Of a stretch of 64,000 nucleotides of DNA, positions 1 through 9,670 are shown piece by piece. This stretch comes from Micromonospora sp. DSM 45708. Its GTDB lineage: Bacteria > Actinomycetota > Actinomycetes > Mycobacteriales > Micromonosporaceae. The translations under genes were made by a program, and so were the position numbers. The notes under the pieces were generated by a model that had not been told where the DNA came from, did no database searches, and saw only the letters and a program-made list of their open reading frames with translations. The stretch spans positions 4,340,001 through 4,404,000 of the forward strand of contig NZ_CP154796.1 in NCBI RefSeq assembly GCF_039566955.1, read 5' to 3'. Position 1 is the first letter of the stretch; each line of letters opens with the position of its first letter.

Positions 1-960
1 TCGTTCCTCGTCGCCCTCGTCGTGGTGACCGTCGCCTACACGGCGATGACCCAGTTCCCGGACGTGTGGTACGCCGTCGGGGAGTTCCACGCCGGCAGTG
101 GTTGGGCGGCGGGGATGGCGACCGGCGGACTGGCCACCATGCTGGCCGCCGCCGCGGTGGACCGCCGGGCCTGGGTGCTGCTGCTCGCGCAGGGGGCCGG
201 CATGTCGCTGGTCGCCCTCGCGCAGACGGTGTGGCTCCGGCGGGCCGGCCTGCTGCCGTGGCTCCGGCCCGGCCGGGCCGAGCTGGCCACGCTCGTCCGC
301 TCCGGTGTCCGCGCGCTCGCCCTGACCCTGGGTCTGACGCTCGCCCTGCGCACCGACCGGTACATCCTGGGCGCGTTCGCCGGCGTGCAGACGGTCGGCG
401 TCTACTCGGTCGCGGTCACCCTCAGCGAGACGCCACGGCTCATCCCCGCCTCGCTCGGGCAGATCGTCTACCGGGAGGTGGCCCTCGGCGACGGCCTGCA
501 CCAGGCCGGCCGGGTGCGCCGGCTGGCGCTCCTCTGTTCGGTCGTCAGCGGCGGCCTGTTGGCGGCGGCCGGCTGGCTGCTGGTCGTGCCGGTCTTCGGG
601 GCGGAGTTCGCCGACGCACGTGAGCTGCTGCTGATCCTGATCATCGCGGAGGTCTGCCTGGCCCCGTTCGAGGTGGCCAACCGGGGCCTGCTCGGCGGCG
701 GCTGGATGAACCACGCCGGCCTGCTCGGCGCCGGGGGCAGCGCCCTGGCCGTCGTCCTCTACGTCGTGGCCATTCCGCAGTGGGGCGCGGCGGGGGCGGC
801 GGGGGCCAGCGTGCTGCTGTACGCGGTCCTCTCCGCGACCTCGTGGTCGCTGTTCCGCCGACGGCTGGCCAGCCGTCGGGCGGCGACGGAGGCGGGGGGC
901 GGGACCGGTCGTCACCGCCCGGAGCGGGTGGGTGGCGCCGCGCGCGCCACCCACCCCTGA
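1..960 (+). CDS. Polysaccharide/oligosaccharide flippase (Wzx-type), C-terminal part
   Basis: Integral membrane protein of the MATE/MOP flippase superfamily that would move lipid-linked glycan units across the membrane. The frame is open to the first base, so the 5' end lies outside the window; the internal GTG at 22 is only the first start codon visible. What remains (about 320 residues) shows alternating hydrophobic helices and the amphipathic stretch RSGVRALALTLGLTLALRTDR, followed by DRYILGAFAGVQTVGVYSVA, a pattern common in Wzx-type flippases. The C-terminal 30 residues are a charged cytoplasmic tail. It converges with the FkbM methyltransferase 8 bp downstream and heads a glycan region. 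Its exact substrate cannot be told. Confidence 0.8.
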   Translation, partial: SFLVALVVVTVAYTAMTQFPDVWYAVGEFHAGSGWAAGMATGGLATMLAAAAVDRRAWVLLLAQGAGMSLVALAQTVWLRRAGLLPWLRPGRAELATLVRSGVRALALTLGLTLALRTDRYILGAFAGVQTVGVYSVAVTLSETPRLIPASLGQIVYREVALGDGLHQAGRVRRLALLCSVVSGGLLAAAGWLLVVPVFGAEFADARELLLILIIAEVCLAPFEVANRGLLGGGWMNHAGLLGAGGSALAVVLYVVAIPQWGAAGAAGASVLLYAVLSATSWSLFRRRLASRRAATEAGGGTGRHRPERVGGAARATHP

Positions 961-968
961 CCGTGCCC

Positions 969-1844
969 TCAGACGGAGGCGCTGACCATGCCCGACCCCG
1001 TGCCGGCGGCCGAGCCGCCCGGCCGGGAGGCGTAGACGTAGTACCGCACCCACGGCCTCGGATCGTCCTGCCGGGTACGGAGCTGGTAACCGGCGTCGCG
1101 CAGCAACGTGGTGACGGTGTCGAACGTCCGCTGCCAGGACTGGTCCGGCCCGGTGGCCAGGAAGTCGTGACAGGAGACGACGAGGTTGTCGACCATCGAC
1201 AGATGCGGGCGGAACGCGGTGAGCACCTCCGCCTCGGCACCCTCGATGTTCATCTTCAACAGGTCGACCCGGTCGACGCCGAGCGAGCCGAGCACGTCGA
1301 GGAGGGTGCGTCCCCGCACCGCGACACCGCCGGACTCGGCGCTGGTCAGGCTGTTGGCCAGGTGCAGCTGCGTGTCGTCCTCGAGGTGGACGGTCCCCGG
1401 GGTGCCCACCACCGCGCACTCCACCGGAGTGACGTTGCGCAGGCCGTTCAGCTCCACCATGCGGCGCAGGCAGGCGAACGTGCCGGGGTGGGCCTCGACG
1501 CAGACGACCCGGCCCTCGGGACCGACCAGCCGGGAGAAGACCCGGGCCTCGCCGCCGATGCCGGCGCCGATGTCGACCACCGTGTCGCCCGGTCGGGGCC
1601 GGTAGCCGTGCAGGAAGATCTCCTCGGCGGCGTCGTCCTGGGCCCCGGCGGAGGGACCGCCGATCGTCCGGTTGACGACCAGCCCGTCACGGTACCGATG
1701 GACCCAGTGGTCGCCCTCGTGGCGGACCAGGCACAGCGAACGGTCCCGGACCGTCACGTACGCGCTGGCCAGAACGCTTCCCAGCCGCGGATCGAGCCGG
1801 GTGTTGACGACGCCCCGCAGACGGCTTCTCATCGGTCGGTTCAT
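969..1844 (-). CDS. FkbM family methyltransferase
   Basis: SAM-dependent methyltransferase of about 291 residues. The SAM-binding motif I is visible as VVDIGAGIGG, followed by CVEAHPGTF (the acidic end of beta-2) and the FkbM-typical LLKMNIEGAE segment. FkbM enzymes O-methylate sugars or related small molecules. The start at 1844 (MNRPMRS) is chosen because a GAGAGAG purine run lies about 11 nt upstream and the reading frame upstream is shadow sequence; MRSRLRG at 1832 is an alternative. It lies 101 bp downstream of the epimerase on the same strand and is probably co-transcribed, so a glycan methylation role is likely but inferred. Confidence 0.85.
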   Translation of the reverse strand: MNRPMRSRLRGVVNTRLDPRLGSVLASAYVTVRDRSLCLVRHEGDHWVHRYRDGLVVNRTIGGPSAGAQDDAAEEIFLHGYRPRPGDTVVDIGAGIGGEARVFSRLVGPEGRVVCVEAHPGTFACLRRMVELNGLRNVTPVECAVVGTPGTVHLEDDTQLHLANSLTSAESGGVAVRGRTLLDVLGSLGVDRVDLLKMNIEGAEAEVLTAFRPHLSMVDNLVVSCHDFLATGPDQSWQRTFDTVTTLLRDAGYQLRTRQDDPRPWVRYYVYASRPGGSAAGTGSGMVSASV

Positions 1845-1945
1845 CTTGGACGGAACTCTCTCTCGGGTTGATCGGAACTCGGCCGTCGTCGACGCGACCG
1901 ACAGAAGACCAACGATCCGGACAAGTCCCCAGATACGCGGCGGGC

Positions 1946-3070
1946 TCAGCGTCGGATGCCGGCCCAGTCGTGGTGGCGTCGCACCGTCGAGAGGATGAAG
2001 TCCACGACCCGCCGTGAGGTGTCCCGCACCTGGTAGTCGACCGGGCAGGGCACCCCCGCCGCGGTCACCTGGGCGGTGACCACCTCCACCGCCTCGACCA
2101 CCGACGGGGCGTCCAGGCCCGTCATCACGATGCCACCGGCGTCGAGCGCCTCCGGTCGTTCGATCGACTCGCGCAACGTCACGGCCGGAAAGCCGAGGAT
2201 CGCGGACTCCTCGCTGATCGTGCCGCTGTCGGACAGCGTGCAGCGGGCCTCGCGTTGCAGCCGGACGTAGTCGAACAGGCCGAACGGCTCGTGGAAGGCG
2301 ATCCCCTCCAGGGTGCTCGGGGCCGGTGACAGCGACTCCAGCCGCTTGCGGGTGCGGGGATGGGTCGAGACCAGCACCGGCAGCCGCCACCGGTCCCGGA
2401 CCGCGCGCAGGCAGTCCAGCAGCCGGGCGAGCCGCTCCGGGCGGTCGACGTTCTCCTCCCGGTGCGCGCTGACGAGGAAGTATCCGCCGGCGGTCAGCTC
2501 CATCCGACCGAGGACGGCGGACCGCTCGATGTCCGGGCGGTAGTGCTCCAGCACCTCCCGCATCGGCGACCCGGTGTGCAGGATCCGCCGCGGGTGCAGC
2601 CCTTCGGCGAGCAGGTTGCGCCGGGCGTGCTCGGTGTAGACCAGGTTGAAGTCCGCGACGTGGTCCACCACCCGCCGGTTGGTCTCCTCGGGGACGTTGA
2701 GGTCGAAGCAGCGGTTGCCCGCCTCCATGTGGTAGACCGGGACGCCCATCCGCCGGGCCATCAGCGCGGCGATGCAGCTGTTGGTGTCGCCCAGCACCAG
2801 CAGCGCGTCCGGTCGGACCTCGCGGATGACCTCCTCGGTGCCGGTCAGCACCCCACCGAGCACGCGGCCCAGCGAGGACGTGTCCACCCCGAGGTAGCGG
2901 TCGGGCTGGCGCAGCCGCAGCTCGGTGAAGAAGATCTCCGACAGCGTCAGGTCCCAGTTCTGGCCGGTGTGCACGAGCACGTGCTCCACGGTCCGGTCCA
3001 GTCGGTCGAGCACCCGGGACAACCGGATGATCTCGGGGCGGGTGCCCACCACGGTCATCACGCGCGTCAT
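1946..3070 (-). CDS. UDP-N-acetylglucosamine 2-epimerase family, WbpI/FnlC-like subclass
   Basis: Non-hydrolysing UDP-HexNAc 2-epimerase fold, 374 residues, with GTRPE at residues 9-13. The middle of the protein reads YHMEAGNRCFD...VPEETNRRVVDH and NLVYTEHARR. This resembles WbpI (UDP-2,3-diacetamido-glucuronate 2-epimerase) and FnlC/Cap5G more than classical WecB, which has VEAGLR and APT at these places. SAHREEN is present. The start at 3070 has GGGGGAC about 6 nt upstream. The gene is followed by the FkbM gene and is divergent from a GT4. It could finish a UDP-ManNAc(3NAc)A pathway together with the sugar enzymes at 25.7, 28-29 and 43-45 kb; plain UDP-GlcNAc/ManNAc epimerisation is the alternative. 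Confidence 0.85.
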   Translation of the reverse strand: MTRVMTVVGTRPEIIRLSRVLDRLDRTVEHVLVHTGQNWDLTLSEIFFTELRLRQPDRYLGVDTSSLGRVLGGVLTGTEEVIREVRPDALLVLGDTNSCIAALMARRMGVPVYHMEAGNRCFDLNVPEETNRRVVDHVADFNLVYTEHARRNLLAEGLHPRRILHTGSPMREVLEHYRPDIERSAVLGRMELTAGGYFLVSAHREENVDRPERLARLLDCLRAVRDRWRLPVLVSTHPRTRKRLESLSPAPSTLEGIAFHEPFGLFDYVRLQREARCTLSDSGTISEESAILGFPAVTLRESIERPEALDAGGIVMTGLDAPSVVEAVEVVTAQVTAAGVPCPVDYQVRDTSRRVVDFILSTVRRHHDWAGIRR

Positions 3071-3260
3071 GCTTCGTCCCCCGTCACGGCCCGGCGGCCT
3101 GCCACGGTCCAACGAGCCCACCGCCGGACGGGTTACTCCGGCTCGCGTTCGCGGGGCGCTCGCAACCCGTACCCCGACCGATTCGTTCACAGGGCGAGCA
3201 CGCCGGACTCCCCGGAACCGGGGAGGTGCCGGGTCGACCGGGCGGCACGGGGGGAATCTG

Positions 3261-4469
3261 GTGCGGGTCATCGTGACGATGGAGGCGCGTCTGCTGCGCA
3301 CCCCGGACGGCCGGGTCTGGACGCGGGGCGGTCCCGACCACACCACCTGGTCGCGCTACCTGTCGGTCTTCGACGAGGTCCGCATCGTCGCCCGGGTCCA
3401 GCCCACCGACGGGAAGCCGGTCGGCGCGAGCGCCGTGGACGGGCCCGGGGTGCACGTGTGGGCCGTGCCGTACTACGTCGGCCCGGGGCAGTACGTGTCC
3501 CGGCGGACGGAGGTCAGACGCGCCGTCGGCGCCGCGATCGGGCCGCACGACGCCTGCATCCTGCGCGTGCCGTCCCAGATCGGCACGCTCATGGCGCAGG
3601 AGCTGCGTCGACGCCGGCAGCCGTACGCGCTGGAGGTCATCGGCGACCCGTGGGAGGTGTTCGCGCCGGGCGTCGTCCGTCACCCGCTCCGGCCCTTCTT
3701 CCGCCGCCGGTTCGCCCGTCAGCTGGCCGGGCAGTGCCGGCACGCCGCGGCGGTGTCGTACGTGACGGCGCGGTCGCTCCAGGCCCGCTACCCCGCCGGC
3801 CCGACGACCGTGTCGATGTCCTGTTCCGACGTCGACCTGCCGGCCGAGGCGTTCGTCGCCGGGCCGCGGCCCGCCGCCGCCGACCTCACGCGGACGTGTC
3901 GGCTCGTCTCGGTCGGCTCCCTGGACCAGCTCTACAAGGGTGTGGACGTCCTCGTCGACGCCCTCGCCGTGCTCGCCGACCGGTCCGTCGACGTGCATCT
4001 GCGGCACGTGGGGGACGGACGGTTCCGGTCCCGGCTGGAGGAGCGGGCCGCCCGGTGCGGGGCACGGCAGCGGGTGACGTTCGTCGGCACGCTGCCCCCC
4101 GGGGACGCGGTGCGCGCGGAGTTCGATCGCGCCGACCTGCTCGTGATGCCGTCGCGTACCGAAGGGATGCCCCGTGCCCTCGTCGAGGGCATGGCCCGGG
4201 GCCTGCCGGCGATCGGGTCGGCCGTCGGCGGCATTCCGGAGGTCCTGCCCGCCGCCGACCTGGTGCCTCCGGGCGACCCCACCACGCTCGCCGACGCGAT
4301 CCAGCGGATGGTCACCGCGCCGGACCGGATGGCCGCGGCGTCCGCCCGGAACCTGGAAACCGCGCGGACGTTCGCCGCGGAGCGCCTGGCGGCCCGGCGC
4401 GACCGGTTCTACACCCTGGTCCGCGATGCCCGACGTCGACCCGACGAGGCGCGGATGGAACGCCTGTGA
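3261..4469 (+). CDS. Glycosyltransferase family 4
   Basis: GT-B fold retaining glycosyltransferase, about 402 residues. The C-terminal GT4 features are clear: a VSVGSLDQLYKGVDVLVDAL nucleotide-binding turn, FVGTLPPGDAVRAEFDRADLLVMPSRTEGMPRALVEGMARG with the EX7E-type glutamates, and GGIPEVLP. The GTG start at 3261 has GGGGGA about 7 nt upstream; longer forms are shadow sequence. It is divergent from the epimerase and converges with another GT4 at 4505. The acceptor and sugar are unknown. Confidence 0.87.
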   Translation: MRVIVTMEARLLRTPDGRVWTRGGPDHTTWSRYLSVFDEVRIVARVQPTDGKPVGASAVDGPGVHVWAVPYYVGPGQYVSRRTEVRRAVGAAIGPHDACILRVPSQIGTLMAQELRRRRQPYALEVIGDPWEVFAPGVVRHPLRPFFRRRFARQLAGQCRHAAAVSYVTARSLQARYPAGPTTVSMSCSDVDLPAEAFVAGPRPAAADLTRTCRLVSVGSLDQLYKGVDVLVDALAVLADRSVDVHLRHVGDGRFRSRLEERAARCGARQRVTFVGTLPPGDAVRAEFDRADLLVMPSRTEGMPRALVEGMARGLPAIGSAVGGIPEVLPAADLVPPGDPTTLADAIQRMVTAPDRMAAASARNLETARTFAAERLAARRDRFYTLVRDARRRPDEARMERL

Positions 4470-4504
4470 CGGTGCTCCGGCCGGGCGGGTCCGGTCGCCG
4501 CGGG

Positions 4505-5671
4505 CTACCGATCGGGCCCGGCCCCACGAGCGACGCCGGTCGGCATCCCGCCGACCGCTTCCAGGATCCGGTCCGCGTGGAACGCCGCGACGTCCTCCCG
4601 CTGCCACGCCAGTAGGGACTCCGGCCTGATCTGCACCGTCCGGGCGCGGAGTTGGGCGAGCAGGGCCAGCGCCAGAGCGGTGGCGTCCGGCGGCACCAGC
4701 AGCAGCCCCTCCCGCACGTGCCGGGCGACGGCCCGGGTGCCGCGATTGTCGACCACGACCACGGGCGTGCCGACCACGAGCGCCTCGGTGACGACCAGCG
4801 GGAACCCCTCCCGCAGGCTGGTCAGCAGCACCACGTCGGCCGCCGCCAGCTCGGCGGCCGGGTCGTCGGTCCACCCCGCGGGCACGATGCCCGCCTCCTC
4901 GGGCGGGGCCCACGACGGTTCGCGGGCGACGGTGGAACCGACGACCCGCAGTTCCAGATCCGGGCGCGTCTGCCGGGCCAGCCGCCACGCGGCGACGGCC
5001 AGATCGAGGTTCTTGTCGGGGGTCAGGCGACCCATGATCAGGACGCGCGGCGCCCGGTGCCCACCCTCATCCGCCCGCCGGCGCGCCGCGCGCAGCCCGA
5101 CCACGTCCACCCCGGCCCCGCCGCACGGGGCGAGCCGGACCTGGCTGCGCGGCGCGAGGCGACGGTACGACGCCTGGTCGTCCGGGTTCTCGGTGACGTA
5201 CCACGGGGTGAACCGCGCCGACGCGCTCTCCACCGCGGCGAAGATCCGCCCGGACCGGCCGGCCGCCCCGAAGAGCGTGCCGTGCACGACGGCGAGGTGT
5301 CGGGTCCGGGTGGCCCGGGCGACGACCCGGCCCAGCGCGATGGCGTACGGCGTGTGCAGGTGCAGCAACGCGGGCCGCTCGTCGCGGACGATCCGGGCCA
5401 GGTCCCGACCGGCGCGGACGAGGCCGCCGAGTCCGGCCCGCCGGAAGGGGGTGATCTCGTGGACCTCGTCGAAGCTGCGACGCAGCGACGGCGTGACGCT
5501 GCCGCGCCCGGCCACGGCGACCCGGCGGAACCCGTGCGACTCCAGTGCCCGGGAGACCGGGGCGACCACTCCCTCCAGCGTCAGGCCCAGCGCGGCGACG
5601 AACAGCACGGTGGGCGGCGGCGGGGCCACCGTCCGCCGCTCACCCGGCCGTGCACTGCCTCGAACCCGCAT
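4505..5671 (-). CDS. Glycosyltransferase family 4
   Basis: GT-B glycosyltransferase of about 388 residues. The N-terminal domain has VLFVAALGLTLEGVVAPVSRAL and HLHTPYAIALGRVVARA. The C-terminal domain has VLIMGRLTPDKNLDLAVAAW and ADVVLLTSLREGFPLVVTEALVVGTPVV, the donor-binding EX7E region. The start at 5671 (MRVRGS) has a GGGAAGGGA Shine-Dalgarno about 5 nt upstream. It is divergent from the GT4 at 5819 across a 147-bp intergenic region. The overall form resembles WcaI/WfgS-type capsule glycosyltransferases; specificity is unknown. Confidence 0.87.
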   Translation of the reverse strand: MRVRGSARPGERRTVAPPPPTVLFVAALGLTLEGVVAPVSRALESHGFRRVAVAGRGSVTPSLRRSFDEVHEITPFRRAGLGGLVRAGRDLARIVRDERPALLHLHTPYAIALGRVVARATRTRHLAVVHGTLFGAAGRSGRIFAAVESASARFTPWYVTENPDDQASYRRLAPRSQVRLAPCGGAGVDVVGLRAARRRADEGGHRAPRVLIMGRLTPDKNLDLAVAAWRLARQTRPDLELRVVGSTVAREPSWAPPEEAGIVPAGWTDDPAAELAAADVVLLTSLREGFPLVVTEALVVGTPVVVVDNRGTRAVARHVREGLLLVPPDATALALALLAQLRARTVQIRPESLLAWQREDVAAFHADRILEAVGGMPTGVARGAGPDR

Positions 5672-5818
5672 CCGGTCCCTTCCCTGTCTCGCGACGGCCC
5701 GTCCGACGACCGTCCCGGTCGTCGCGCCGCGTCGCTTGGGGTCAACGAACCACCGGGCGGGTGGTGATGCCGCGGACGGCCACCGCGACCTCCGCCCGGG
5801 GAGATCGTTGAGCACCAC

Positions 5819-7012
5819 ATGTCCGCCAGTCAGATCGGCACACCGCCGACCACCGGCCGCCGACCACCGGCGCGACCCCTCGCGGTCGCCCGCGTGCTGG
5901 GGTCGCTGGACACCGGCGGCACCGAGCTGAGAGCGCTGGAGATCGCTCCCCGGCTGCGGGAGGCCGGGGTGGTCACCCATTTCGTGACCATCACCGGTCG
6001 GCGGGGCGCCAACGCCGCGGCGGCCGAGCGGGCCGGCGCCCACGTCCACCCGTTGCCGCTCGACCCGTCGTTCCCCGTGCGTTTCGTCCGGCTCCTGCGG
6101 CGGCTCGGGATCCGCGCGGTCCACGCCGACGTGCACACCTTCTCGGGGGCGATCCTGCTGCTCGCCGCCATCGCTGGCGTGCCGGCCCGCATCGCCTACT
6201 TCCAGTCCGACGGCGACGGGTGGCCGGACACCGTGCGGCGCCGCGCCCAGCGCGCCGTGATGCGGAAGCTGATCTCGACGTTCGCCACCGACATCCGCGG
6301 GGTCGCTCCGGGCTCGTTGACCGGTGGCTACGGCCCGGCCTGGCCGTCGGATCCCCGCTGCCGGGTCCTGCCGACCGGGCCCGACGTGCGTCGGCTGCGC
6401 CGCCTCCCGCAGTCGGATCTGCGGGCCGAGGTGGGCGCGGCGCCCGAGTACCTGCTCTGCCTCTTCGTCGGTCGGCCCGATCCGGTCAAGCGCCGTCCGA
6501 TGCTGCCCCGGATCGTCGCCGCCCTGGAGGCGCGCGGCGTGCGGGCCCACGTCGTCATCGCGGGACCGCACGAGCGGGACGCCGACGAGGAGGTCCGGCG
6601 GACGGCGCGTACGCACCACGTCGAGGACCGGGTGCACCTGCTCGGTGCCCGCGACGACATCGGCGCGCTGCTGCGGCAGGCCGACGTGATGATCCATCCG
6701 GCGAGTCGGGAAGGTCTGCCCGGGGTGGTGCTCGAAGCGGTCGCGACCGGCACTCCGGTCGTCGCCACCGACCTGCCCGGCGTGCGGTACATCGACGACG
6801 AGCTGGGTGGGGTGTCCCTGGTGGATGTCGACGCGCCACCCGAGGTCTGGGCCGAGCGGGTGGTCTGCCTCGCGCCCGCCCCCGGCCGGGAACGCGACGT
6901 GGAGAGCGCGCTGCGCCGGTACGAGGCGAGCAGTTTCGCGCCCGAGGCGCTGCGGCGGGAGTTCCTGGCGATGTACCGGGCGCCGGTCGACGACGGTGCC
7001 GCCCACCACTGA
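5819..7012 (+). CDS. Glycosyltransferase family 4
   Basis: GT-B glycosyltransferase, 397 residues. It starts with a typical VARVLGSLDTGGTELRALEIAPRLREAG donor-domain entry, where the GGTE turn is a GT4 hallmark. The C-terminal part carries LCLFVGRPDPVKRR, VHLLGARDDIGALLRQADVMIHPASREGLPGVVLEAVATGTPVVATDLPG. The ATG at 5819 has no strong ribosome-binding site. It is the last gene of the first glycan block; NAD kinase follows 49 bp downstream on the same strand but is probably an independent core gene. The acceptor is unknown. Confidence 0.87.
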   Translation: MSASQIGTPPTTGRRPPARPLAVARVLGSLDTGGTELRALEIAPRLREAGVVTHFVTITGRRGANAAAAERAGAHVHPLPLDPSFPVRFVRLLRRLGIRAVHADVHTFSGAILLLAAIAGVPARIAYFQSDGDGWPDTVRRRAQRAVMRKLISTFATDIRGVAPGSLTGGYGPAWPSDPRCRVLPTGPDVRRLRRLPQSDLRAEVGAAPEYLLCLFVGRPDPVKRRPMLPRIVAALEARGVRAHVVIAGPHERDADEEVRRTARTHHVEDRVHLLGARDDIGALLRQADVMIHPASREGLPGVVLEAVATGTPVVATDLPGVRYIDDELGGVSLVDVDAPPEVWAERVVCLAPAPGRERDVESALRRYEASSFAPEALRREFLAMYRAPVDDGAAHH

Positions 7013-7061
7013 ACGCCGTCTTCGCCCGACGGACCACCCCCTGGTGTGGTGAGCTGTATCG

Positions 7062-7991
7062 GTGGCGGGGTACGTGTTCGGGCTGGTGCTGCACCCGACC
7101 CGGGACGTCTCCGAGGTGGTGGAGATGGTCGTGGGCTGGGCCACCCGGCACGGCAAGACGCTTGCCGTACGCGCCGAGGACCGGCACCGGGTGCCGACCT
7201 CGGTGGAGGCGGTGGCCGCCGACGAGCTGGCCGCGCACTGCGACGCGTTGATCAGCATCGGCGGGGACGGCACGATGCTCGGCGCGCTGCGGCTGGCGGT
7301 CAGGGCCCCGAAGCCGGTGCTCGGGGTCAACCTGGGCCGGGTCGGTTTCCTGGTCGAGGTGCAGCCACCGGAGCTGCCCCGGGCGCTGGAACGGCTGGTG
7401 GCGCACGACTTCACCGTCGAGTCGCACGCCTGCCTGGCCTGTGACGTGTGCGGCGACGACGTGGTGGCGTTCAACGACATCGCGCTGGTCCGGCAGCCGG
7501 GGGCCGGCTTCGTCACCGCCACGCTCGCGGTGGACGGCCAGCGGTACGGCTACTACCGGTGCGACGCGCTGGTGGTGAGCACACCGACCGGCTCGACCGC
7601 GTACAGCTACGCCGCCGGCGGTCCGTTGGTCTCGCCGGCGACGGAGGCGCTGGTGGTGACGCCGTCGGCGCCGATGGCCGGGATCTCCCGGTCCGTGCTG
7701 CTCTCCCCGCACGAGAGCGTCCACCTGGAGCTGCGCCCGGACTCGGCGCCGGTGGCGGTGGAGATGGACGGGCTGCTGATCCGGCAGGCGGCGACCGAGG
7801 GCTCGGTGCACGTGCGGTACGTCCCCGACGCCGGTCGGGTGGTCCGCCTCGACCCACGCCGCTACCAGGAGCGCAATCAGCTCAAGCTGAGCCTGCTGGA
7901 CCTGCCGCTGCTGCCCGAGCAGCTCCGCGAGCTGCTGCCGGACGGGCTGCGGGAGCAGCTCAACCGACGTGAGCTGCCCCCGTACCGCTGA
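7062..7991 (+). CDS. nadK: NAD kinase
   Basis: ATP-dependent NAD kinase making NADP, 309 residues. The diagnostic GGDGT motif occurs in LISIGGDGTMLGAL, with FNDIALV (the conserved N-[ED] pair) and the glycine-rich STPTGSTAYSYAAGGP motif. Actinobacteria often carry two NAD kinases; this one has a distinctive extra C-terminal segment rich in Leu/Arg (LPLLPEQLRELLPDGLREQL). The start is GTG at 7062. It converges with pgm with only 3 bp between the stop codons. Cytosolic core metabolism; no reason to link it to the glycan genes. Confidence 0.93.
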   Translation: MAGYVFGLVLHPTRDVSEVVEMVVGWATRHGKTLAVRAEDRHRVPTSVEAVAADELAAHCDALISIGGDGTMLGALRLAVRAPKPVLGVNLGRVGFLVEVQPPELPRALERLVAHDFTVESHACLACDVCGDDVVAFNDIALVRQPGAGFVTATLAVDGQRYGYYRCDALVVSTPTGSTAYSYAAGGPLVSPATEALVVTPSAPMAGISRSVLLSPHESVHLELRPDSAPVAVEMDGLLIRQAATEGSVHVRYVPDAGRVVRLDPRRYQERNQLKLSLLDLPLLPEQLRELLPDGLREQLNRRELPPYR

Positions 7992-7994
7992 CCG

Positions 7995-9638
7995 TCAGGC
8001 TGTGCCGAGCACGCCGTCGACGAGCGACTTCGCCTCGTCCTGGATGCGGGCCAGGTGCTCCGGGCCCCGGAACGACTCGGCATAGATCTTGTAGACGTCC
8101 TCGGTGCCCGACGGCCGGGCCGCGAACCAGCCCGACTCGGTGGTCACCTTCAGCCCGCCGATCGGCGCGCCGTTGCCCGGGGCGCTGGTGAGCGTGGCGG
8201 TGATCGGCTCGCCGGCCAGCTCGGTCGCGGTCACCTGCTCCGGCGAGAGCTTGCCGAGGACGGCCTTCTGCTCCCGGCTGGCGGGGGCGTCGATCCGGGC
8301 GTACGCGGGCGCGCCGAAGCGCTCGGCCAGCTCGGCCCAGTGCTCGCTGGGCGTACGCCCGGTCACCGCGATGATCTCGGCGGCCAGCAGGCAGAGCAGG
8401 ATGCCGTCCTTGTCGGTGGTCCAGGTGCTGCCGTCGCGGCGCAGGAACGACGCGCCGGCGCTCTCCTCGCCGCCGAAGCCGACCGCGCCGTCGAGCAGGC
8501 CCGGCACGAACCACTTGAAGCCGACCGGCACCTCCAGCAGCGGCCGGCCCAGGTCGGCCGCGACCCGGTCGATCATCGAGGAGGAGACCAGCGTCTTGCC
8601 CACCGCCGCGGCCGGGCCCCACCGTTCCCGGGTACGGAACAGGTGGCCGATCGCCACCGCCAGGTAGTGGTTGGGGTTCATCAGCCCGCCGTCCGGCGTG
8701 ACGATGCCGTGGCGGTCGGCGTCGGCGTCGTTGCCGGTGGAGACCGCGAACCGGTCCCGGGCGGCGATCAGCGAGGCCATCGCGTTCGGCGAGGAGCAGT
8801 CCATCCGGATCTTGCCGTCGCCGTCGAGCGTCATGAACCGCCAGGTCGGGTCCACCTCCGGGTTGATCACCGTGAGGTCGAGGCGGTGCCGCTCGGCGAT
8901 CTCCCCCCAGTACGCCACGCTCGCCCCGCCCATCGGGTCCGCGCCGATGCGCACCCCGGCGTCCCGGATCGCGTCGATGTCCAGCACGGCGGGCAGGTCG
9001 TCGACGTACCGGGCGAGGAAGTCGTACTCCCCGATGGTGTCGGCGGCGCGGGCCCGCGCGTACGGGATGCGCTTCACCTCCTTGAGCCCGGCGGCGAGGA
9101 TGGCGTTCGCGCGGTCCTGGATCCACTTCGTGACGTCGGTGTCGGCGGGCCCGCCGTTGGTGGGGTTGTACTTGAACCCGCCGTCGGACGGCGGGTTGTG
9201 CGACGGGGTGATCACGATGCCGTCGGCGAGCCCGCTGGTGCGGCCCCGGTTGTGGGTGAGGATGGCGTGCGACGCCGCCGGGGTCGGGGTGTAGCCGTCC
9301 CGGCTGTCGCGCAGCACGGTGACCTCGTTGGCGGCGAGCACCTCCAGCGCGTCGACCTCGGCCGGCGCGGAGAGCGCGTGGGTGTCCCGGGCCAGGAAGA
9401 GCGGCCCGTCCACGCCGTGCTCCCGCCGGTAGTCGCAGAGCGCCTGGGTCACGGCGAGGATGTGGTCGGAGTTGAACGCGTTGCGCAGGCTCGACCCGCG
9501 GTGCCCGGAGGTGCCGAAGGAAACCTGCTGCGCCGGGTCGTCCGGGTCCGGGTGCTCGGCGTAGTAGGCGGTGACCAGCCGGGGCACGTCGACCAGGTCG
9601 GCGGGCTCGGCGGGCTGCCCGGCACGGGGGTGGGCCAC
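7995..9638 (-). CDS. pgm: Phosphoglucomutase (alpha-D-glucose phosphate-specific)
   Basis: Interconverts glucose-6-P and glucose-1-P, feeding GlgC next door. 547 residues, the usual length for bacterial alpha-PGM. The family features are [10 protein letters not shown] near the N-terminus, the catalytic serine loop [12 protein letters not shown], the Mg-binding NDADADRHG and the sugar loop GGEESAG. The phosphate-binding loop is [15 protein letters not shown]. The GTG start at 9638 is fixed by AGGAGG about 8 nt upstream; upstream in-frame sequence is shadow. It lies 32 bp downstream of glgC on the same strand and is probably co-transcribed with it, which fits the route to ADP-glucose. Confidence 0.95.
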   Translation of the reverse strand: MAHPRAGQPAEPADLVDVPRLVTAYYAEHPDPDDPAQQVSFGTSGHRGSSLRNAFNSDHILAVTQALCDYRREHGVDGPLFLARDTHALSAPAEVDALEVLAANEVTVLRDSRDGYTPTPAASHAILTHNRGRTSGLADGIVITPSHNPPSDGGFKYNPTNGGPADTDVTKWIQDRANAILAAGLKEVKRIPYARARAADTIGEYDFLARYVDDLPAVLDIDAIRDAGVRIGADPMGGASVAYWGEIAERHRLDLTVINPEVDPTWRFMTLDGDGKIRMDCSSPNAMASLIAARDRFAVSTGNDADADRHGIVTPDGGLMNPNHYLAVAIGHLFRTRERWGPAAAVGKTLVSSSMIDRVAADLGRPLLEVPVGFKWFVPGLLDGAVGFGGEESAGASFLRRDGSTWTTDKDGILLCLLAAEIIAVTGRTPSEHWAELAERFGAPAYARIDAPASREQKAVLGKLSPEQVTATELAGEPITATLTSAPGNGAPIGGLKVTTESGWFAARPSGTEDVYKIYAESFRGPEHLARIQDEAKSLVDGVLGTA

Positions 9639-9670
9639 TGCGGGATCCTCCTCGGGTTGGATGGGGCCGG

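Noticed and set aside
2360..4615. Very long open frame (over 700 codons) on the plus strand across the epimerase and GT4 genes
   Set aside because: Its translation is Arg/Gly/Pro-rich, without motifs, and shadows recognised genes in other frames; this is a common artefact at this GC content.
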